Positions 17,989-25,594 of a stretch of 64,000 bases of DNA are shown piece by piece. A program made the position numbers and the translations under genes. Position 1 is the first letter of the stretch. Each line of letters opens with the position of its first letter. The stretch covers positions 1-64,000 of the forward strand of contig JAJTDZ010000001.1 of the NCBI GenBank assembly GCA_021298245.1. Direction: 5' to 3'. The notes beneath the pieces are model-generated. The model did not search any database. It saw nothing but the letters and a program-made list of their open reading frames with translations, and had not been told where the DNA came from. The stretch comes from Algoriphagus sp. (GTDB lineage: Bacteria; Bacteroidota; Bacteroidia; Cytophagales; Cyclobacteriaceae).

Positions 17989-20758
17989 CAAGGAAGTTGA
18001 GATTGCAGGAGGTATTTCCAACCTATCTGTTGAGCTCGCGGAATCTACCATTTTGGGTCAAGAGGTTGTGGTTTCCGCCTCAAGAGTGGAAGAAAGCATT
18101 TTGAAGTCTCCAGTTTCCGTAGAAAAAATGGACATTATTGCCATCAGAGACGTGCCTCAAGCTACTTTCTATGATGCATTAAACAACATGAAAGGTGTGG
18201 AAATGAGTACCCAATCCTTAACCTTCAAGTCTTTTAACACCAGAGGTTTTAATGCCAACGGTAACGTAAGAACGGTACAATTGATTGACGGTATGGATAA
18301 CCAAGCTCCCGGGCTAAACTTCTCCGTGGGTAACATTGTGGGTATTTCTGAATTGGATCTTGAAAGCGTAGAATTGCTTCCTGGTTCGGCTTCCGCACTA
18401 TATGGACCTAATGCCATCAACGGTATCCTCTTGATGAATTCTAAAAACCCATTCCAATACCAAGGTCTTTCTGCCAATGTTAGAACAGGGTTAATGCATC
18501 AATCGGAAAGAACCACACCTGGTACTGGATTCTATGATTTTAGTGCTCGTTATGCTAAAGCATTCAACGATAAGTTTGCCTTCAAGATGAATGTTTCTTA
18601 CTTACAAGCAGACGATTGGCAAGCCAATGATTTCCGAGATCAGTCTTTATTAAATGCTTCTCGAATCAATAAGGGAGACAGAATTTCTAACCCTGCTTAC
18701 AATGGAGTTAACGTCTATGGAGACGAAACCAATGTCAACATGGTATCTGTGGCTCAAAGCATGATTGCTGCCGGTGCATTGCCAGCTGCTGTGCTACCCT
18801 TGATTCCGCAGACCTTTGTTTCTAGAACAGGTTATAAAGAATCTGATATCGCTGATTACGGAACTAAATCCTTGAAATTGAATGCAGCCTTGCATTACAG
18901 AATTAATGACCGTATCGAGGCCATTATTCAAGGAAACTACGGTTTTGGAACTACTGTGTATACTGGAGCGGATCGTTATTCTATTGCTAATTTCAAACTG
19001 GGTCAATACAAAGCAGAACTTAAAGGAGCCAACTGGTTCTTGAGAGGATTTACTACCCAGGAGCGTTCTGGTGATGCTTTTGCTGCCGGTATTGCTGCAC
19101 AAGGAATCAACGAAGCATGGAAACCAAGCAGTACCTGGTTTCCTCAGTATGTAGGAGCTTTTGCACAAGCTAGAGCAAGAGGTCTTGACAATGCTATGGC
19201 TCACGATGCCGCTAGAGCCTTTGCCGATCAAGGTAGATTACTTCCAGGTACAGCAGCGTTTGAAGCAGCTAAAAGTGCAGTAACAAGCCGACCTATTCCT
19301 GGTAATGCCTCTGGTGTAGGAGCAAGATTTGTGGATAAAACAAACTTGTACCACGTAGAAGGTTCTTACCAATTCACTAATATTACTTGGGCTGATTTTG
19401 TTGTAGGTGCTAACTTCAGAACTTATCAATTAAATTCTGAAAAGACCCTTTTTGCTACAGATGAAAATGGTGACGAATTCACAATCAAGGAGCATGGAGC
19501 TTATGTACAAGGAGCAAAGTCTATGTTTAATGATAAATTTAGACTGACAGCTTCAGCGCGTTACGATAAAAACGAGAACTTCAAGGGTCAGTTATCTCCT
19601 CGTGTATCAGGCGTATATACTGCAGGAACACACAATTTCAGAGCTTCTTACCAAACTGGATTCCGTATGCCAACGACCCAAGATCAATACATTGATCTGG
19701 TTACTCCTCAGGCAAGGTTGATAGGTGGTTTGCCTTTGTTTAGAACGCGTTACAACTTCACTGCAAACCCAGTGTATTCTCTAGCCACTGTAACTGCTTT
19801 TGGTGGAGCAGTTTTGGCTGATACCCAACCTTCTTCACCGGTGTATCAAGCTTCTATTGCACAAGCTACCCAGTTGGCGATCACTCAAGCGACCAATATT
19901 GTAACTCAACAAGTGCTGGCCGGTCAAATACCAGCTGCTCAAGCACCTGCTGCTATTGCTGCTTTGGTTCCTACCATCGTGCCGCAAATTGCTGCTCAGT
20001 TGGTACCTGCTAACGCTGCTTCAGCCAATAGAAGTAAGCTAGTTCCTTTCAAGCCTTCAGATTTCAAACCTGAAATCGTAAGATCTTATGAAGTGGGATA
20101 CAAAGGTTTGTTTGCCAACAAATTATTGATTGACGCGTATGCGTATTTCAACCGATTTGAAAACTTCATTGGTGGCCAAGTGTTGGTTCAGGATAAGAAC
20201 TTCAATCCTGCTAGCCCTGCTTCTGCCCTTGGTCTTAACCTACTAAGCGCCAATACAAGAAACATCTATTCTATGCCAGTTAATAGAACTGAGACGATTA
20301 ATTCTTGGGGTTGGGCTTTTGGTGCAGATTATAAATTGCCAAAGAATTATACCTTAGGTGGTAACGTGTCTTACAATACCTTACAAAACCTTCAGGAATT
20401 GACAAAAACTGGCTTCCAGCCTTCTTTCAATACTCCTGAATACCGTTATGTAGTTAACTTCGCTAACCGTGAAGTAGCTAAAAATGTAGGATTCTCTGTT
20501 TCTTACAGATGGCAAGGAGAATTTGTATGGCAGTCTTCTTTTGTAGCACCTACGGTTTCTTCACAGCAATTATCAGTGATGCCAGCGTTTGGCACCTTTG
20601 ATGCTCAAATGAGCTTCAAAATGAAAGCTTTGAAGTCAATTCTTAAAGTAGGTGGAACCAATTTGTTTAATAGCACTGGCTATAGACAAGCATGGGGTAA
20701 TCCTACCGTAGGTTCTATGTACTACGTAAGCTTGACCTTTGATGAGTTCTTGAACTAA
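17960..20758 (+). CDS. TonB-dependent receptor, 5'-truncated or frameshifted
   Basis: About 930 codons of an outer-membrane TonB-dependent receptor. The first residues (LVFSMVGYSSKEVE) are the end of a carboxypeptidase-regulatory-like domain, followed by a TonB box-like stretch and the plug (VVVSASRVEESIL, then GSASALYGPNAINGIL near 148-163), and a long beta-barrel ending YYVSLTFDEFLN. Ala/Gln-rich loop sequences lie near 250, 400-450 and 630-690. The frame opens only with TTG 17960 or ATG 17972, neither giving a signal peptide, so export as read is unlikely. The rest of the ORF is intact. The ligand is unknown. Confidence 0.85.
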   Translation: MVFSMVGYSSKEVEIAGGISNLSVELAESTILGQEVVVSASRVEESILKSPVSVEKMDIIAIRDVPQATFYDALNNMKGVEMSTQSLTFKSFNTRGFNANGNVRTVQLIDGMDNQAPGLNFSVGNIVGISELDLESVELLPGSASALYGPNAINGILLMNSKNPFQYQGLSANVRTGLMHQSERTTPGTGFYDFSARYAKAFNDKFAFKMNVSYLQADDWQANDFRDQSLLNASRINKGDRISNPAYNGVNVYGDETNVNMVSVAQSMIAAGALPAAVLPLIPQTFVSRTGYKESDIADYGTKSLKLNAALHYRINDRIEAIIQGNYGFGTTVYTGADRYSIANFKLGQYKAELKGANWFLRGFTTQERSGDAFAAGIAAQGINEAWKPSSTWFPQYVGAFAQARARGLDNAMAHDAARAFADQGRLLPGTAAFEAAKSAVTSRPIPGNASGVGARFVDKTNLYHVEGSYQFTNITWADFVVGANFRTYQLNSEKTLFATDENGDEFTIKEHGAYVQGAKSMFNDKFRLTASARYDKNENFKGQLSPRVSGVYTAGTHNFRASYQTGFRMPTTQDQYIDLVTPQARLIGGLPLFRTRYNFTANPVYSLATVTAFGGAVLADTQPSSPVYQASIAQATQLAITQATNIVTQQVLAGQIPAAQAPAAIAALVPTIVPQIAAQLVPANAASANRSKLVPFKPSDFKPEIVRSYEVGYKGLFANKLLIDAYAYFNRFENFIGGQVLVQDKNFNPASPASALGLNLLSANTRNIYSMPVNRTETINSWGWAFGADYKLPKNYTLGGNVSYNTLQNLQELTKTGFQPSFNTPEYRYVVNFANREVAKNVGFSVSYRWQGEFVWQSSFVAPTVSSQQLSVMPAFGTFDAQMSFKMKALKSILKVGGTNLFNSTGYRQAWGNPTVGSMYYVSLTFDEFLN

Positions 20759-20771
20759 TCCAATTCAATTT

Positions 20772-20808
20772 AAAAAAAAAGGCTGTTCGAAAGGACAGCC
20801 TTTTTTTT
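20772..20808 (+). terminator. Intrinsic terminator after the TonB receptor
   Basis: An 8-bp stem GGCTGTTC/GGACAGCC (one G-T pair) with a GAAA loop at 20781-20800 is flanked by A9 upstream and T8 downstream. It can work in both directions. Confidence 0.9.
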
Positions 20809-20925
20809 GTACCAAGTACAAAGTACCAAGTACAAAGTACCCTACCTGCTCAGGAAGGCAAGATCCTTCCGAAGCACCATTTACGTCATAACACTAACCC
20901 ATACTTTGTACATCGTACTTGGTAC
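20809..20925. repeat. 14-bp tandem repeat block with inverted partner
   Basis: GTACCAAGTACAAA is repeated twice in tandem from 20809 with a partial third copy to 20841. An inverted, slightly diverged copy (TACTTTGTACATCGTACTTGGTAC on the plus strand) follows at 20902-20925. The arms enclose about 60 bases. The whole block lies between two opposing terminators and carries no ORF. It may be a small interspersed repeat, but copy number cannot be judged from one window. Confidence 0.75.
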
Positions 20926-20956
20926 AAAAAAGGCCATCCCACAGGATGGCCTTTTT
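20925..20956 (-). terminator. Intrinsic terminator for the POT transporter gene
   Basis: A perfect 8-bp stem GGCCATCC/GGATGGCC at 20932-20951 with a CACA loop, T5 on the plus side and A6-7 on the other, which becomes the U-run for the minus-strand gene. It sits 22 bases past the end of that gene. Confidence 0.9.
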
Positions 20957-20977
20957 AAAAGAAAAATTTATTGAAGT

Positions 20978-22540
20978 TTAATGTACCTCCCCCATCATTT
21001 TACGAAGAATGGGTTTGAGAATAAATAAGAGTACTGCAGAACAAATGACGGTGTACACAATCATCATAAATTGATTTGGCATGGTAGCTAATCCTTCTTT
21101 GGATCCCCCACTCGCCTCACCAGCAATTAAACCTGCAAAAAGGTTACCCAAGGCTACGGAGAGGAACCAAATGCCCATCATTTGTCCACCATAGTTTTTA
21201 GGAGCCAATTTAGTAACTAATGAAAGGCCTACAGGAGATAAACTTAATTCTCCAAACGTATGCAGCAAATAAGTTACGATCAACCAAGTTGGGGCTGCCA
21301 ATTCACCAGAGGCAGCGATCTTGGTGGCGAAATACATCACAAAAAATCCTATACCCAGCAAAGCCAAACCAAAGGTGAATTTTAAAGGAGAACTGGGTTC
21401 TAAATTTTTTCGTCCTAGCCAAACCCACAAGGCAGCAAAGAACGGTGCAAAAATGATAATAAATAAAGAGTTAATAGACTGAAAATATCCCGTAGGAATT
21501 TCCCATCCCAATACTTTTCGATCGGTAAATCGTTCTGCAAATAAGTTCAAGGTAGAGCCAGCCTGCTCAAATCCGGACCAGAACATGGCTGAGAAAAAGA
21601 ATAAGATGGCAATGACACTCACTTTGTTTTTATCGGCATTAGAGAGACCGCCAAAAGCAATTACATACACCAAATACCCAGTTGCTACAATTGCAATCAC
21701 AGTTCCAGAAGACTTAGCGATAGCTTCAACATCAATCGGTACTACGCCTGCAAACAACAAGCCTATCACTACGATACCTACCAATCCAATAATAGAGGTT
21801 AAGGATTTCAATTTGGTTTGAGCAGCTTTTTCTTCTTTTGTTACCACTACTGGCACTTCCCCATAGCCGTCAAGAGCCTTACCTGTAAGCTTGTACTGAA
21901 TCAAACCGAAGATCATTCCTAATCCGGCCAATCCAAACCCGAGGTGCATATCGTATTCTGCTACCGTAGCACAAGCCAATGGTGCGATAAACCCGCCAAT
22001 ATTGATACCCATATAAAAAATAGAGAAGCCCGCATCTCTTTTGGAACTTCCAGCGGGATACAATTGACCAACAATGGAGCTAATGTTGGGTTTGAGTAAG
22101 CCCGTTCCTAGAACGATCAAAAGCAATCCTAAGAAAAATGAAGTGGTATCCAAGGCACTCAAGCTTAATTTTGAGGATGAATCGCCTGATATCCATCCTT
22201 CAATTCCCGGCAGAGCCATCATAAAATGGCCCATAGCAATAATAATGCCTCCATACCAAACTGATTTTTTTAACCCAAAAAGTCGGTCTGCTAGCCATCC
22301 CCCTGGGAGTGCCATGAGATAAACCCCCATGGTGTAAAGTCCGTAAATGGCGCCTGAGGTCTTATCATCAAATCCCAAGCCTCCATCGGCAATGGTTTTG
22401 GTCATAAATAAGATCAGTAGGGCCCTCATGCCATAATAGCTGAATCTCTCCCACATTTCTGTAAAGAATAGCGTCATCAGTCCTTTTGGATGACCAAATG
22501 CGGTGGGGCCTGTAAAATCTGAGTTAAGTGCTTTTTCCAA
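20978..22540 (-). CDS. POT/PTR-family peptide MFS transporter
   Basis: A 520-aa proton-coupled oligopeptide transporter of the inner membrane. The diagnostic ExxERFxYY motif is at residues 28-36 (EMWERFSYYG), and the second family signature FSIFYMGINIGGFIAPL is near 180. It takes up di- and tripeptides by family knowledge. The gene stands alone, divergent from the peptidylprolyl isomerase gene and convergent with the TonB receptor. Confidence 0.93.
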   Translation of the reverse strand: MEKALNSDFTGPTAFGHPKGLMTLFFTEMWERFSYYGMRALLILFMTKTIADGGLGFDDKTSGAIYGLYTMGVYLMALPGGWLADRLFGLKKSVWYGGIIIAMGHFMMALPGIEGWISGDSSSKLSLSALDTTSFFLGLLLIVLGTGLLKPNISSIVGQLYPAGSSKRDAGFSIFYMGINIGGFIAPLACATVAEYDMHLGFGLAGLGMIFGLIQYKLTGKALDGYGEVPVVVTKEEKAAQTKLKSLTSIIGLVGIVVIGLLFAGVVPIDVEAIAKSSGTVIAIVATGYLVYVIAFGGLSNADKNKVSVIAILFFFSAMFWSGFEQAGSTLNLFAERFTDRKVLGWEIPTGYFQSINSLFIIIFAPFFAALWVWLGRKNLEPSSPLKFTFGLALLGIGFFVMYFATKIAASGELAAPTWLIVTYLLHTFGELSLSPVGLSLVTKLAPKNYGGQMMGIWFLSVALGNLFAGLIAGEASGGSKEGLATMPNQFMMIVYTVICSAVLLFILKPILRKMMGEVH

Positions 22541-22738
22541 GGGAATTTGGGTTTAGTTGAGGTAATGCTTCTACAATGATAAACTTTTTTGAGAGTTCAA
22601 TCCAAAAATCTTATATAAACTACATCCCTATTAATTTCAAATTAGTTGAAATCTTTTAGATGGAGATGAATTTAAATGCCCCATCATATTTTATTTTTGC
22701 AATGCAAAACTAACCAAGACCCTCATCAACACTTACCT

Positions 22739-23176
22739 ATGAAAACAGCAGAATTGATTACAGAAAAGGGAACCATGCACATTGAATTTTATGAAAAAGA
22801 TGCGCCTGGAACCGTTCAAAATTTTATAGACTTGGCTAAAAAAGGATTTTATGATGGATTGACCTTTCATCGCGTAATCCCCAATTTTGTGATTCAAGGG
22901 GGTTGTCCTTTGGGTACTGGTACAGGTGGCCCTGGGTACAAAATCCCTTGTGAATTGGATGGGGGTAATCAATACCATGACCGTGGCGTATTATCCATGG
23001 CCCATGCAGGAAGAAATACAGGAGGATCTCAATTTTTTATTTGCCACAGCAGAAGCAACACCGCTCATCTGGATAGAAATCATACCTGCTTTGGAAAAGT
23101 TGTAGAAGGTCTGGAAGTCATAGATGCTATCCGAGCTGGGGATAAAATTGAAAAAATTCTAATCCACGAATCTTGA
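22739..23176 (+). CDS. Cyclophilin-type peptidylprolyl isomerase
   Basis: Catalyses cis-trans isomerisation of proline bonds. The family pattern is complete: [44 protein letters not shown] and [12 protein letters not shown]. The track starts at 22676, but the ATG at 22739 ([11 protein letters not shown]) gives the standard 145-aa cytoplasmic protein; the upstream 21 residues look like leader sequence, not a signal peptide. Confidence 0.93.
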   Translation: MKTAELITEKGTMHIEFYEKDAPGTVQNFIDLAKKGFYDGLTFHRVIPNFVIQGGCPLGTGTGGPGYKIPCELDGGNQYHDRGVLSMAHAGRNTGGSQFFICHSRSNTAHLDRNHTCFGKVVEGLEVIDAIRAGDKIEKILIHES

Positions 23177-23186
23177 TTTATTTTTT

Positions 23187-23223
23187 CCGTGATGAGAAGT
23201 GTGGAAAACGCTTTTCATCACGG
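23187..23223. other. Long stem-loop between convergent genes
   Basis: CCGTGATGA and TCATCACGG form a perfect 9-bp inverted repeat that extends inward with a further six pairs including wobbles. It lies between the stops of the isomerase and the ceramidase-like gene. The T-run is on the 5' side in plus orientation, so neither strand has a classic U-tract after the stem. It may protect or end transcripts, but it is not a textbook terminator. Confidence 0.55.
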
Positions 23224-23234
23224 ATTGTAATGCT

Positions 23235-24803
23235 TCATTTGACGCGATGAGGCAGCTCTTCCAGGATACGTAAGATTTCTTGATGGATCTTAGGAGCCGT
23301 TTCTGGTCCTAAAGAATTAATTTCCCCATAAGGTCTTTCATGGTATTCATAGGTATAAGGAGGTTCTACGTCCCATTGGCTCTTGGGTACGATATATCCT
23401 ATCATGTCATTGGACATTCCAGAAAAGAAGGCGTATTGACCAGGTATACGAGTACCAATAGCAGGAACCTCCATGGGTGAAATTTGAAAGTCACCTCCTT
23501 GGGGAGATTCAATACCCCCATGTAAAATTTCTGGGTAAAGCTCTCCTGGTACATGCACAAATGTGGCTGGACCTAAAAACCAAGCCGAAACTTCTGATCG
23601 GATTTTCTTCCAACCCACAAATCCTCGGTCAAAAATACCTAGAAAGGCAGCTAGTTGGAAAAGAGAATTGTCCATGGCTAATTCAATAGTTTTGGCCCTA
23701 ATTCCTAAATCCAAGGAAGAATGGAGCGTTAAACTACTGTCTTGAAGCGTTTCCAAAGTAATCTTTGCTAAGGCCTTACCTTGCGCTTGAATCTTCTCAG
23801 ACGATTGCTTGGTGACTTCTATTCCGGTGAATGGGTCTTTGACGGCCATGTCAGGATGTGTAGTCATCAATCCACCCACCGCTCCATTGAGAAAAATGGC
23901 TACTCCACCTAGACCAGGTGCTACCAAAGAATCTGATATAGGGATTCCATTTTCAACGTAGTTTCTCCAAGGATCTGCAAAATCTGAACTCAATTGAATA
24001 TTTTGAGACCAAAGCGTCTCGGGATGATTGCCCCAATTCATGATCGTGCCTAGCGTTTGTCCAGTTTGGGCGTCAATCACCTGCATGAGTTTCAATCCTG
24101 CATCGGCTACCATGGGCATCCGAGTATCTCCTACCAAGGGTTCTAATCGATTGGGTTCTACCGCAAACTTTACCAGAGCTTTTTTCTTTGCTGCATACGC
24201 TTTTTCAACCGCCTCTTTGATGCCTTCTTGAACTTTAGTCAAATAAGCAGGATTGACTCCCCTTTCGTATTCGGATGGCCCCCACATACCCATCACATCC
24301 GGAGATGAGTGCACATGGGTACTGGCAATTACTACATAATCTACATCTGGAAGTGCTTCTTCGATCATTTTTCGCGTTGCAATGACCTCATCGTTACCAA
24401 AGCCAATCATGTCAATCACACAGAGCGCCAAGGTAATATCTCCAGAATTCAGTACCATGGCCCTAGCCCACAACTTGTCTAAGACACCTTGAGCAGGTCT
24501 AGAATTATGAAAACCTGCTAACCAAATGGCATCAAACTTTCCATTTCCATTGCTATCCTCAAACCTGTCCCCTTTTTCAGGATCATATTTGGAGTCGCCG
24601 TCTACATCTTCCCAAGTTTCAAAATCGGTAGGAGTGATATCTATTTTGGCAAACCCAGCTTCAAGTGGACCCGAACTTGAAAATAAAGTTAGGTCCACAC
24701 GGTAATCTGGATGCCGGTCTCGGAATTGATACCAGGCATATATGGCAATCCCAGTAAGGATAAAAACTATTCCTATCAAAACAATTCCTAAAACCTTTTT
24801 CAT
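23235..24803 (-). CDS. Neutral/alkaline ceramidase-like hydrolase, membrane-anchored
   Basis: A 522-aa protein with an N-terminal membrane anchor (about 4-25) and then the neutral ceramidase N-terminal-type domain: EAGFAKIDITP near 48-58, STHVHSSPDVMG with the zinc histidines near 165, NWGNHPETL near 255 and GAVGG near 310. Residues 66-91 carry two acidic calcium-loop-like stretches, DVDGDSKYD and DSNGNGKFD, inserted early in the domain. Ceramidases cleave N-acyl sphingosines; here the substrate may be a bacterial sphingolipid or sulfonolipid, which is inference. The C-terminal immunoglobulin-like domain of full-length enzymes seems to be missing. Confidence 0.82.
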   Translation of the reverse strand: MKKVLGIVLIGIVFILTGIAIYAWYQFRDRHPDYRVDLTLFSSSGPLEAGFAKIDITPTDFETWEDVDGDSKYDPEKGDRFEDSNGNGKFDAIWLAGFHNSRPAQGVLDKLWARAMVLNSGDITLALCVIDMIGFGNDEVIATRKMIEEALPDVDYVVIASTHVHSSPDVMGMWGPSEYERGVNPAYLTKVQEGIKEAVEKAYAAKKKALVKFAVEPNRLEPLVGDTRMPMVADAGLKLMQVIDAQTGQTLGTIMNWGNHPETLWSQNIQLSSDFADPWRNYVENGIPISDSLVAPGLGGVAIFLNGAVGGLMTTHPDMAVKDPFTGIEVTKQSSEKIQAQGKALAKITLETLQDSSLTLHSSLDLGIRAKTIELAMDNSLFQLAAFLGIFDRGFVGWKKIRSEVSAWFLGPATFVHVPGELYPEILHGGIESPQGGDFQISPMEVPAIGTRIPGQYAFFSGMSNDMIGYIVPKSQWDVEPPYTYEYHERPYGEINSLGPETAPKIHQEILRILEELPHRVK

Positions 24804-24867
24804 TGTATTAAAATGGATGATAACCTCCTAAGCTACAAAAAATAGCCTTACAATTAAAGTACATGAA

Positions 24868-25578
24868 TTAGGCTAAGCTTCGTTTTCGAAATTCCTTTTC
24901 ATGGATTTCAGAATGGGGTACAATTTGTCTGTACCACTTCAGACGAAGTTCATGTTTCTCCTCTTCCGTAAGAAACATGTTCCCCGCGGGGTCTTGGCTC
25001 GCCTGTTTGGTAAGCTCATATAAAAAAATAGAAGCAGCTACCGATACATTAAAGCTTTCTGTAAATCCATGCATGGGTATATGCAGTAAGCCGTCTACCT
25101 GCTGTGCTACATGAGTGCTAATGCCCTCGTGCTCGTTTCCAAATACTAAGGCAATTTTTTGATCTGGAGTAATCGGAAAATCATAAATCGAAGTGGAAAA
25201 CGGCGCAGGGCTAGTAGCAAAGATTCCATATCCCTGTCTTCTAAGTTGGGAAAAACATTGTTGGACCCCCTTACCGTCTTCTCCCACAAACTTGTGAAGA
25301 TCAACCCATTGGGAAGCACCTCTGGTAACAAAAGGATTGATCTTATATTGATCTGTTTTTTCGATGAGATGGATGTCTTGAATGCCAAAACAATCACAAG
25401 TTCGAAGAACAGCACTCGCATTATGCGGCTTAAAAATATCTTCCAAAACAAGGGTAAAAAAACGTGTCCTCTTAGCTAGAACACGTTCTATAGATCGCTT
25501 TTTAGCTTCGGTAATGTATTGACCCAAGTAATCTACCAAGGCTTGATCTGAAAATTCAGGAGCGATTTGGTCAAGCAT
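24868..25578 (-). CDS. trmH: SpoU/TrmH-family tRNA 2'-O-methyltransferase
   Basis: Methylates a ribose 2'-hydroxyl, most likely guanosine 18 of tRNA. The 236-aa protein has the three SPOUT motifs: PHNASAVLRTCDCFG near 52-66, ALVFGNEHEGIS near 138-149 and IPMHGFTESFNVSVAASI near 163-180. The length and the C-terminal basic helix fit TrmH better than rRNA methyltransferases. It lies 17 bases downstream of parC on the same strand. Confidence 0.88.
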   Translation of the reverse strand: MLDQIAPEFSDQALVDYLGQYITEAKKRSIERVLAKRTRFFTLVLEDIFKPHNASAVLRTCDCFGIQDIHLIEKTDQYKINPFVTRGASQWVDLHKFVGEDGKGVQQCFSQLRRQGYGIFATSPAPFSTSIYDFPITPDQKIALVFGNEHEGISTHVAQQVDGLLHIPMHGFTESFNVSVAASIFLYELTKQASQDPAGNMFLTEEEKHELRLKWYRQIVPHSEIHEKEFRKRSLA

Positions 25579-25594
25579 GGTTCTTCAATCTATC

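Noticed and set aside
23187-23223. Calling the hairpin a bidirectional terminator
   Set aside because: The T-run precedes the stem on the plus strand, so neither transcript gains a U-tract after it.
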